Assembly: GCA_017414505.1 (NCBI GenBank)
Contig: JAFQLQ010000040.1
Location: 1 to 47,156 of the forward strand
Direction of reading: 5' to 3'
DNA: 47,156 nt
Source: Clostridia bacterium
GTDB taxonomy: Bacteria; Bacillota; Clostridia; UMGS1840; HGM11507
Both the position numbers and the translations under genes were made by a program. Of the stretch, positions 41,229 through 47,156 are shown piece by piece; positions within the stretch are counted from its first letter, which is position 1; the number at the start of each line of letters is the position of its first letter. The notes beneath the pieces are model-generated. The model did not search any database and was not told where the DNA came from. It worked only from the letters and a program-made list of their open reading frames with translations.

Positions 41229-41256
41229 AATTGAGGCATCAGCCTCCATTTTATTT
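41223..41256. terminator. Bidirectional terminator between the lactonase and mannosidase genes
   Basis: AAATAAAAT-GAGGC, a 4-base loop, GCCTC-ATTTTATTT with one mismatch. Both flanking stop codons (lactonase 41226-41228, mannosidase 41251-41253) lie within it. Confidence 0.85.
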
Positions 41257-43599
41257 GTTTAATTCTCTAATTTCATCGGCAAAATTACCTTCTTTTCCGA
41301 TAATTTCAACCCATTTTTTCATAATCTCGTAGGATGAATTTTTGGTAAATACGTGATTCATATGTTCTTTACCGTTTTCTTTCCATTTTATTATCCAAAG
41401 CTCGGGATTTTCGTCTTCTGCAATACGTTGGATTAGTGAAACCGAGTTTTTATCCTGCTTGCAAATTCCGCTTGCAATAATTTTTCCGTTGCCCTGCTCA
41501 TCATAAGCCGTTACGGTATATTCAGCCCTGTGAACACTCAAAGTATCGTTTGCGGCATAAAGTGCAAGCTCGCCGTTTACCTCAGTACGAACTGCCATAA
41601 GGGCAAATTCCTGCTGTGACTGACGAATCCAGAAATACGGCAGTTTTTTATTAAGCTCACAGTCCATTATGGAGTAATTGAAAAGCATAGGCCACATATC
41701 GCACAGCGACCACCATATAACACCCGTTTTTGTCCAGCGCTGAACACGACAGTATTCAATAGCATCCTTAAATATTTCTGCACATCCCATATTTATGGCA
41801 AGGGTGTAATCCTTCCATTCAGAAAATTCAAAATCTCTGCCGAAATTATGTTCGCACAGTTTTTTTCCGGCGTTTCTCCAATTGGTAAAATATCCGTCAT
41901 TCTGATGAGAAGCATTTCCGGTAAGCACCGGAGAATTCCATAGCCTTTCAGCTCTTGATTTTTCTCTATTGAAAATTTCCTCGTTTACTGTTATTGCATT
42001 TACAAGAATCGGGCCTGTTTCACCTATAAAATAGCTTTTTAAATCTCTTAATACTTCTCTGAAAGTAACAGAATTGGGATAAAGATGAGATTCCGGCTGA
42101 AAATGTGTCATATTACCTAAGCGTCGGTCTGCAAAATTTTCATCAGAAGCGTATGGCGAACTGTCCACATATGTACGGTATGGATCAAAGTGAATAACCG
42201 CATCTTTAAGAATTTTTCTTGCAATCACACTGTCAGACGGATTAACCTCCGAGCTTATATTCTGCCACATCATACATTCGTCGTTTTCGTTGTCACCGCA
42301 CCATACTGCAAGGGATGTATGGTTTCTGTATTTTCTGATTACCTGTTTTGCTTCTTCGGCAACAAGACGACAGTACCATTCGTCGGTAGGAGGAATTTCG
42401 CAGGCAAGCATAAAGTCCTGCCATACCATAATTCCGTTACGGTCGCAGAAATCAAAAAAGGCTTTATCCTCGTATATTCCCCCGCCCCATATACGAACCA
42501 TATTGCAGTTTAAATTTATAATTTCATTAAGCGCTTTTTCGGATTTTGTTTTTTCATCGGCTTCAGATGCAAGGGCGTCAAGCGGTTTCCAGTTTGTGCC
42601 CCTTATAAAAATCTTTTCTCCGTTAATCTTGAAAACAAATTCACCCGTTCCGTCTGCCATAATATCTTCGGTACGCTCCAAACGCAGTTTTCTGAACCCG
42701 AAAGGCTGTTCATACAACGCTGTTACCTTTTCATCAACTAACATTTCAAGCTTTATATCGTATAATTTCGGTTCACCAAATCCGCTTGGCCACCATAAGT
42801 CAACCTTATCTCTCGGAATGGCAGCTTTAAAAGAACCCTGAACAAAATGTACTGCTCTTGTTTCTTCAAAAACAGTATTTCCGTTATCGGATACAGTCAT
42901 TTTAAGCTTGTGGTCAGCAAGATATTTTTTGTCTGTTTTATACACCCAGTTTGCACCGATTGAAACATTGTTTTCGTCAACCGACATTGTATATAAATAT
43001 ACATCGTCAAAACGAACTGCCGGAACTTCTTCCAGATAAACAGAACGGTAAATTCCCGATGTTATAAGGCGCGGAGCATTATCCCAACCCCACTGATGGC
43101 GTGCCTTGCGAAGATATTTCTGTGAATCGTAATAGCTTATTTCGCCGTGCGATGCAGAATACATATCGTGAATATGTTCTCTTGCCCACAAATCACAACT
43201 GCGGATAACAACCTTTAATTCGTTGGATTTTTCCTTAAGCTTTCCGGTAACATCAGCAGTATATGTCATATGCATATTACAGCATTTAAGAAGCTTCTCA
43301 CCGTTAAGATAAATCTGCGCAATTGTATCTATTCCCTCGAACACAAGATTATTTGTGTACCCTTCTTTTTTACCGGACGCATCAAATGTAGTTGTATATG
43401 TCCAGTCGTCAACAATCTCGAATTTTGCCATTGCATATTCATTATCAGCAGGCATATACTCTTCGGTTAATCCAAGCTCTGCAAGCTTAGGTTCTATATT
43501 TGAAGGAACTTTAATTGTTGTATCTATTTTTTTATCACCATCAGGCAGAGTGAAGGATAAATTCCACTCTCCGTCAAGAAAATGTTTTATATTTTTCAA
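41251..43599 (-). CDS. Glycoside hydrolase family 2, beta-mannosidase-like
   Basis: About 782 residues. The N-terminal sugar-binding domain (LDGEWNLSFTLP, with EYMPADNEYAM) is followed by an Ig-like domain and a TIM barrel with VRIWGGGIYED. The acid/base Glu is in AVWCGDNEND (about residue 441 of the longer frame). The nucleophile Glu is in SYFIGETGP (about 530). WWSLCDMWPM follows. These fit beta-mannosidases of family 2. No signal peptide, so it cleaves imported manno-oligosaccharides in the cytoplasm. The frame extends to GTG 43608, but AAAGGA would then touch the start codon. TTG 43599 has a ten-base spacing and is preferred. Confidence 0.88.
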   Translation of the reverse strand: MKNIKHFLDGEWNLSFTLPDGDKKIDTTIKVPSNIEPKLAELGLTEEYMPADNEYAMAKFEIVDDWTYTTTFDASGKKEGYTNNLVFEGIDTIAQIYLNGEKLLKCCNMHMTYTADVTGKLKEKSNELKVVIRSCDLWAREHIHDMYSASHGEISYYDSQKYLRKARHQWGWDNAPRLITSGIYRSVYLEEVPAVRFDDVYLYTMSVDENNVSIGANWVYKTDKKYLADHKLKMTVSDNGNTVFEETRAVHFVQGSFKAAIPRDKVDLWWPSGFGEPKLYDIKLEMLVDEKVTALYEQPFGFRKLRLERTEDIMADGTGEFVFKINGEKIFIRGTNWKPLDALASEADEKTKSEKALNEIINLNCNMVRIWGGGIYEDKAFFDFCDRNGIMVWQDFMLACEIPPTDEWYCRLVAEEAKQVIRKYRNHTSLAVWCGDNENDECMMWQNISSEVNPSDSVIARKILKDAVIHFDPYRTYVDSSPYASDENFADRRLGNMTHFQPESHLYPNSVTFREVLRDLKSYFIGETGPILVNAITVNEEIFNREKSRAERLWNSPVLTGNASHQNDGYFTNWRNAGKKLCEHNFGRDFEFSEWKDYTLAINMGCAEIFKDAIEYCRVQRWTKTGVIWWSLCDMWPMLFNYSIMDCELNKKLPYFWIRQSQQEFALMAVRTEVNGELALYAANDTLSVHRAEYTVTAYDEQGNGKIIASGICKQDKNSVSLIQRIAEDENPELWIIKWKENGKEHMNHVFTKNSSYEIMKKWVEIIGKEGNFADEIRELNK

Positions 43600-43621
43600 A
43601 GTAATCACATCCTTTAAACTA

Positions 43622-43650
43622 ATTTTATCATACAGAAAAATAAAAGTAAA
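43622..43650 (-). promoter_or_regulatory. Promoter of the beta-mannosidase gene
   Basis: TTTACT (43645-43650), a 17-base spacer and TAAAAT (43622-43627) on the minus strand, about 22 bases before the preferred start. The gap of about 70 bases after the sugar isomerase gene fits separate control. Confidence 0.6.
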
Positions 43651-43651
43651 C

Positions 43652-43664
43652 CTACTATTAGTAG
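43652..43664. promoter_or_regulatory. Candidate operator palindrome
   Basis: CTACTATTAGTAG is a perfect 6-1-6 inverted repeat one base upstream of the mannosidase -35. Position suits a regulator that responds to the sugar; the regulator is not identified. Confidence 0.4.
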
Positions 43665-43678
43665 ATTTCCTTCTTTAG

Positions 43679-44512
43679 CTACTCTGCCAGATATTTTGCC
43701 ACTTTACCCATACCGGTCAGCATATATTCCTTTATATCCTCCGGGAAATTGGGAATATTGGATTCAAGTGTCATACAGCCCTTATACCCAACATCCTTTA
43801 ATGCCTGTTTAAAAGAATCCCAGTTAATTGTTCCGAAATACGGCATATTGTGTTCATCCTTTGTGCCTTTATTATCGTGTACATGAAGTGAAACAAGCTT
43901 ATCACCGCAAAGGCGAACCATATCGCCAATATCACCGCCAAATAAATTTGCGTGGCCTGTATCTAAGCAAATTCTGAGATTAGGCAGGTTAAGGCGGTTT
44001 ACAAATTCAACAGTTTTCTCCACCGAATGCAATATATGGTGTGTAACAATAAGATTTTCAAAACAAATAATTACCCCGAAAGGCTCTGCATAAGCACAAA
44101 TTTCCCGTATAAATTTCTCGTTTAATTCCTCAACCCGGGAAGGATTTTCCTCTTCTCCCCAACCGTAAGGCATAAGAGGGTGCACAATAAGGTATTCTAT
44201 CCCCATATAATTGCAGGCTCTTACTGCTGTTTTAAAATATTCAAGATTTTTTATTCTGTTTTCTTCGGTTTTATCATTAACCGGCCATGGCCCGTGTGCC
44301 TGACAAAATTCAATCCCCGCTTTATTTGCCTGTTCTTTTTCTGCAAGACAAATTTCTTTAAGCCGTTCCTCTGTTGCAGAAAAAAGCTCGTGATTTGTAT
44401 CGGCAACAATCTGCAAATCCGCACAGTCGTAACCGTGGCGCTTCATTCTTTCGTAATCTGTTTTGTCAGTTCCGTTTATGTAATATATATCCGTCCTCAT
44501 TCCGGTTTTCAT
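43679..44512 (-). CDS. Sugar phosphate isomerase/epimerase family TIM-barrel protein
   Basis: A 277-residue xylose-isomerase-like TIM-barrel protein. Metal-site residues appear in FCQAHGPWP, YLIVHPLMPYG, ICFENLIVTHH, RICLDTGHANLFGGD, VSLHVHDNKGTKDEHN and LESNIPN near the C terminus. It probably isomerises or epimerises a sugar. It is upstream of the beta-mannosidase on the same strand, so a role in mannoside or related sugar use is plausible. ATG 44512 is preceded by GGGGG, which lies inside a hairpin (44516-44545). Confidence 0.83.
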   Translation of the reverse strand: MKTGMRTDIYYINGTDKTDYERMKRHGYDCADLQIVADTNHELFSATEERLKEICLAEKEQANKAGIEFCQAHGPWPVNDKTEENRIKNLEYFKTAVRACNYMGIEYLIVHPLMPYGWGEEENPSRVEELNEKFIREICAYAEPFGVIICFENLIVTHHILHSVEKTVEFVNRLNLPNLRICLDTGHANLFGGDIGDMVRLCGDKLVSLHVHDNKGTKDEHNMPYFGTINWDSFKQALKDVGYKGCMTLESNIPNFPEDIKEYMLTGMGKVAKYLAE

Positions 44513-44515
44513 AAA

Positions 44516-44545
44516 AATACCCCCAAATATTCTTTTGGGGGTATT
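44516..44545 (-). terminator. Terminator hairpin overlapping the promoter and ribosome site
   Basis: AATACCCCCAAA pairs with TTTGGGGGTATT, followed on the minus strand by a T run just before the ATG of the sugar isomerase gene. Its 3' arm is the GGGGG ribosome site and its 5' arm overlaps the -10 element. Read-through RNA from the CFI-box gene would fold it, but RNA started at the local promoter would lack the 5' arm. Confidence 0.7.
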
Positions 44546-44571
44546 ATAACATACTTAAGATTGGTTTGCAA
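44543..44571 (-). promoter_or_regulatory. Sigma-A promoter of the sugar isomerase gene
   Basis: TTGCAA (44566-44571), a 17-base spacer and TATAAT (44543-44548). The predicted transcript start is near 44536, about 24 bases before the ATG. Confidence 0.75.
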
Positions 44572-44584
44572 GAGGATGAAAACA

Positions 44585-45046
44585 TCAGAGATATTTATTT
44601 TTTAAATCGTTATATGTGTTTTTGTAAAGAGCATATGCCTCCTGATATTTTCCGGTTAAAATAAATTTTACGCACGGACAAATTAAATTACTGTATATTT
44701 CTCTGTATATTGACTTATAATTTTCCAGTGCATTTATTTTCGCAACTATCTGAGGTGCAAATTTGTAATATTCTTTTATATCTTTCTGCATTTCTGGATT
44801 AGATGACATATAGTTATCCCTGAACTTTCTTAAAAGAGTAAGTTCTTCACAGTTATCAGGCTTATCCATAGCAACTACACATGCAGTAGACAAATAGCAA
44901 TTACTACCACCGTTATCTTTATAAATAGGACAATCATCATACGAATAATCCCTGCAATAGCGGTAATAAATATCCGAAGAAACATAATCCTGTTTTTTCA
45001 TACAATAATAATCATTACATCTGAAATCATAATAAGAACAACTCAT
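44585..45046 (-). CDS. Cysteine-rich protein with CFI-box-like C-terminal domain
   Basis: A 153-residue protein. The N-terminal 65 residues hold about eight cysteines among many Tyr and Asp residues (CSYYDFRCNDYYC, YCRDYSYDDCPIY). This suggests a zinc-binding or disulfide-rich module. The rest begins CYLSTACVVAMDKPDNC and continues ELTLLRKFRDNYM, resembling the CFI-box-CTERM pattern (C-[FY]-x-[AS]-T-A). Biological role of that domain is unknown. AAAGGAG lies nine bases before ATG 45046, which is preferred to an upstream TTG. It is 14 bases after the two-membrane-segment gene, so the two form an operon. Confidence 0.7.
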   Translation of the reverse strand: MSCSYYDFRCNDYYCMKKQDYVSSDIYYRYCRDYSYDDCPIYKDNGGSNCYLSTACVVAMDKPDNCEELTLLRKFRDNYMSSNPEMQKDIKEYYKFAPQIVAKINALENYKSIYREIYSNLICPCVKFILTGKYQEAYALYKNTYNDLKNKYL

Positions 45047-45060
45047 TTTCAACACTCCTT

Positions 45061-45621
45061 TTATCTTGATGTATGAGACAGTTTTTCAATCATCAACTTA
45101 GTAATAGCTTGCTCTATACGATTCGAAGCCACTTGTATTTTATGATAATATTCGGTATCAATTTTTTCGTACATATTATCTAACATATCAAAATATTCAT
45201 TTCCATACAATTTGACAAGTTTTCGAATTATAAGCAAAATATTTAATACAGCAATAGCTCCGAATATTATACTCCACAAAATAGCTGCTCCGCCAACATT
45301 GTAAGCTGCAAACGAAAAAAACAGACAACAGATAATATTACCTACAAAATTTTTTTCCGGTATATCATATAATTTAAGTGAAAACGATGTTACCTGCCTT
45401 TTGTACTCTGCAATCGCTTCAGCGTGTGCATCTAATAGAGATTTAGGAATTAGCATCATAGGATTTGAACCATCTGCGACCTTTTTATTGTAGTCATCTA
45501 AAGCCCTTTTGTAACTATTACTAACATATTCTAAATCACTTTCGAATTTTTCTTTGCAAAATCTTATAAGTCCATCTTTGTCTTTACGTTTGTAAATTTC
45601 TTTCATCGTAGCTCTTGACAC
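45061..45621 (-). CDS. Hypothetical membrane protein with two central membrane segments
   Basis: A 186-residue protein with no family I recognise. Start GTG 45621 has GGAGG seven bases upstream; the longer TTG frame lacks a site. The layout is a charged N-terminal half with predicted helices (about residues 1-90), two hydrophobic segments (IICCLFFSFAAYNVGGAAI and AAILWSIIFGAIAVLNILLI, about 95-140), then a helical C-terminal tail rich in Tyr, Glu and Lys. It is first in an operon with the CFI-box gene and sits behind a long leader with a terminator. Confidence 0.6.
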   Translation of the reverse strand: MSRATMKEIYKRKDKDGLIRFCKEKFESDLEYVSNSYKRALDDYNKKVADGSNPMMLIPKSLLDAHAEAIAEYKRQVTSFSLKLYDIPEKNFVGNIICCLFFSFAAYNVGGAAILWSIIFGAIAVLNILLIIRKLVKLYGNEYFDMLDNMYEKIDTEYYHKIQVASNRIEQAITKLMIEKLSHTSR

Positions 45622-45935
45622 TATTTTTCCTCCGTTCAATATTATTTTGCACATTATCAATTTGCAAAATGAAAAAGAAAAAGTTCTCCCTCCTGCCTTT
45701 CATAAGAATTTACAAAATAAAAAATGCGCCAACCGCAGTCAGCGCATAAAAACGCAAACTCCGATTGTCGCCAAACAAACTCAAGATAGATTTCAGGATA
45801 TACCCATAAAACCATAGCTTGCGGAACTTGCATTTTTAACAAAATCCATATAAGCTATAGTTACCTGAAAAAGAGTATAATACTCCTGAAAAATATAAAG
45901 ATATCCTTAGTCTATCTTATTTGAGTTTATTTGGC
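45622..45935 (-). promoter_or_regulatory. Long leader with possible attenuator
   Basis: About 314 bases between the predicted transcript start and the GTG of the membrane protein. It holds an intrinsic terminator (45724-45747). A 7-bp ATAGCTT/AAGCTAT inverted pair (about 45813-45860) and the palindrome GAGTATAATACTC (near 45874-45886) also lie in it. An open frame of about 58 codons starts at an ATG near 45832 and runs through the hairpin. I cannot say whether it is translated. The layout suggests control by premature termination. Confidence 0.5.
45724..45747 (-). terminator. Terminator inside the leader
   Basis: ATGCGCTGAC, loop TGCG, GTTGGCGCAT: a ten-base-pair stem with two G-U pairs, then TTTTTTA on the minus strand. 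It lies 103 bases before the coding start, so it can stop transcription ahead of the gene. Confidence 0.72.
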
Positions 45936-45941
45936 TTTATC

Positions 45942-45970
45942 ATTATAGCACAAATTTTTAATATTATCAA
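45942..45970 (-). promoter_or_regulatory. Sigma-A promoter of the leader and membrane-protein operon
   Basis: TTGATA (45965-45970), a 17-base spacer and TATAAT (45942-45947). Confidence 0.75.
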
Positions 45971-45990
45971 TATATTTTTGAAAAATAAAA

Positions 45991-46013
45991 ACCGCCACCT
46001 TTACAGTGACGGT
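45991..46013 (-). terminator. Terminator upstream of the leader promoter
   Basis: ACCGTCAC, 7-base loop, GTGGCGGT (one G-U pair) followed by TTTTTATTTTT on the minus strand. It insulates the promoter at 45942-45970. The upstream 100 bases contain no intact gene. Confidence 0.7.
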
Positions 46014-46112
46014 ATAAAATGTTATTTTGACTTGTCAGTATTTGATTTTGCTGTAAGGCACTCTTCATATGCGAAGCGTCTTCATTATTGTTCCGCAGGA
46101 ACGCTTAATTGA

Positions 46113-46151
46113 AAAAAACGGTAGATTTTCTATCAAAATCTACCGTTTTTT
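46113..46151. terminator. Strong bidirectional terminator
   Basis: AAAAAACGGTAGATTTT, loop CTATC, AAAATCTACCGTTTTTT: a perfect 17-bp stem. No gene on either side ends here, so it probably marks a lost gene or a boundary. Confidence 0.85.
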
Positions 46152-46225
46152 CTTGGTGCGAGTGTTCATAACGTGTCAAAATTAAATAACGATAAAACGG
46201 CGTCAAATCGCATAATTCAGACATT

Positions 46226-46262
46226 GAGAAAGATTCCGTAAAAGGAATTTTTCTCTTTTTTT
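46226..46262 (+). terminator. Intrinsic terminator upstream of the tnpV-like gene
   Basis: GAGAAAGATTCC, 6-base loop, GGAATTTTTCTC (one G-U pair) followed by seven T. It would stop plus-strand transcription ahead of 46335. The interval 45622-46334 otherwise holds only the leader, promoters and hairpins described. Confidence 0.8.
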
Positions 46263-46334
46263 ATTCCGTACATTCGTCAAAACAATCTCCTTTTGATAAA
46301 ATGTAGACACCAAAACAAAGGAGGCATTATCACT

Positions 46335-46703
46335 ATGAAAGAAAAAATTATTGAAAACGGAATTGAGTATGTCAAAATCGGTGATTACTACATTCCAAAC
46401 TTAAAGGCTCCCGAAGGAAATTACAACATCGGCAGGTATGGAAAATTGCACTCAATATTTATTAAAGAAAATCGCCCTACTTTCTACTCGATAAAAATGC
46501 TCAACGGAACTTGGCTTGCATATCTTGAAGAAATTGACACAAGCGCAAAGGAACTGGTTGATAGGCTTATAAAAAATATGGCGGTCAAACAAGGTATCAC
46601 AGAGGAACTCAAAGCAAAAGACCAAATAGCTTGGGTTGGTGCTATGAACAACATTCGCCATTCAGCAGAAGAAATATTATATAAAGACCTTCTTTTTCGC
46701 TGA
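46335..46703 (+). CDS. TnpV-like transposon-encoded protein
   Basis: A 122-residue protein resembling TnpV, a small protein found in many clostridial mobile elements: YYIPNLKAPEGNYNIGRYGK, then FIKENRPTFYS, AYLEEIDTSAKELVDRLIK and a C-terminal WVGAMNNIRHSAEEILYKDL. Its function is not established. AAGGAGG lies ten bases before ATG 46335; the longer upstream frame is rejected. It points to an integrative element extending beyond the right edge of the window. Confidence 0.82.
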   Translation: MKEKIIENGIEYVKIGDYYIPNLKAPEGNYNIGRYGKLHSIFIKENRPTFYSIKMLNGTWLAYLEEIDTSAKELVDRLIKNMAVKQGITEELKAKDQIAWVGAMNNIRHSAEEILYKDLLFR

Positions 46704-46793
46704 AGCAAGTATTAGCAAGCACGACATTTGTACCCCCACAAAAGCCCTTGTTAGGACTTTTGTCCTAAAACCTGAATGATAGGAGGAAAAGTT

Positions 46794-47081
46794 ATGAATT
46801 TTATTGAGGAACTATACTACGGAAACATCAATCCAAACGAAAAGCGATATGACAAAGACACCCATTATGCCAAAACAATGCGGAAGTTTTGTGATAGCGA
46901 AAACGAACTTGGAAAAATGTTGAAAGGCAAACCTCTGCATCTTGTAAATGACCTTATCAATGCAAGTGATGAGATTGTTGCCATAACAAGCATTGAAAAC
47001 TTTAAACTCGGATTCCGTCTTGGTGTGCAGATGATTTGCGATAGTCTTATCTGCGATGATAGTATATTTAAAGATTTATAG
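46794..47081 (+). CDS. DUF6809-like small protein
   Basis: A 95-residue protein starting MNFIEELYYGNINPNEKRYD, with an all-helical look and a C-terminal segment SIENFKLGFRLGVQMICDSL. It resembles the DUF6809 family that is frequent beside clostridial mobile elements. ATAGGAGG lies eight bases before ATG 46794. It is 90 bases after the TnpV-like gene and nine before the next start, so it is part of a plus-strand operon. Function unknown. Confidence 0.75.
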   Translation: MNFIEELYYGNINPNEKRYDKDTHYAKTMRKFCDSENELGKMLKGKPLHLVNDLINASDEIVAITSIENFKLGFRLGVQMICDSLICDDSIFKDL

Positions 47082-47090
47082 GAGGTTGCT

Positions 47091-47156
47091 ATGAAGAAGA
47101 TTATAATATGTTTAATATTTTCAATAACAATTACATCTACAGTAAATGCAGCAGAG
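47091..47156 (+). CDS. 5' end of a secreted protein (cut by the window edge)
   Basis: Twenty-two codons starting MKKIIICLIFSITITSTVNA, a typical signal peptide with a basic start, hydrophobic core and A-x-A-like end. AGGAGG lies seven bases before ATG 47091. The mature protein lies beyond the window, so no function can be given. Confidence 0.7.
   Translation, partial: MKKIIICLIFSITITSTVNAAE

Noticed and set aside
45657..45842. A 61-codon minus-strand frame in the leader of the membrane-protein operon
   Set aside because: It runs straight through the terminator stem and has only a weak ribosome site. I list it as part of a possible leader, not as a gene.
1..47156. CRISPR arrays and rRNA genes
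   Set aside because: No regularly spaced direct repeats of CRISPR type and no rRNA signatures were seen anywhere in the window.

Overview
The window reads as a chromosome segment from a low-GC, endospore-forming anaerobe of the Clostridia, plausibly a gut Oscillospiraceae- or Christensenellales-like lineage; the genus cannot be named from sequence alone. Evidence: PolC-type replicative polymerase, a T-box in front of pheST, CotJ spore-coat genes, strong AGGAGG ribosome binding sites with 17-bp-spaced sigma-A promoters, glycyl radical enzymes and a biotin-dependent sodium-pump decarboxylase operon.

Layout. 1-660: two minus-strand tRNAs (Pro-CGG, Leu-UAG) and a DUF1653 gene. 670-5585: five-gene minus-strand operon (MmdA-like carboxyltransferase, OadG, biotin carrier, OadB, OadA) for a membrane sodium pump. 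5755-7974: dacF, rluB and a small acetyltransferase-like gene. 8081-11163: radA, an ECF sigma factor and its anti-sigma factor. 11398-12642: glycosyltransferase. 12649-12950: a 242-bp MITE-like element flanked by 30-bp direct repeats that are complete terminator hairpins. 12953-17692: mrp, a second palindromic repeat, pheT, pheS and their T-box leader. 17721-19098: YitT-family protein and an alpha/beta hydrolase. 19145-25700: sugar isomerase, glycyl radical enzyme 1, manganese catalase, AraC regulator and divergent glycyl radical enzyme 2; no activating enzyme is visible. 25796-29451: heterodimeric ABC exporter. 29622-30056: Rrf2 regulator.

30307-32876 holds the most striking locus. A cotJA-cotJB-cotJC operon stops dead inside cotJC after codon 34, exactly before the first expected metal-ligand glutamate. 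Seventeen bases on, a convergent large serine recombinase gene ends. This is the architecture of a skin-like intervening element, but the rest of cotJC is nowhere in the window. Then come core genes again: trmB, rseP, ispG and a polC that appears to lack its proofreading exonuclease (32866-39429), followed by an acyl-ACP thioesterase, a lactonase-fold protein, a beta-mannosidase and a sugar isomerase (39455-44512).

The right end (44585-47156) is accessory: a CFI-box protein and a two-membrane-segment protein behind a long terminator-bearing leader, several isolated terminators, a TnpV-like gene, a DUF6809 gene and the start of a secreted protein cut by the window edge.

How the genes work together: the operons suggest fermentation coupled to sodium export, use of mannosides and other sugars with isomerases and glycyl radical chemistry, and sporulation. 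The dispersed repeats sit in 3' intergenic spaces and repeatedly abut terminator hairpins.
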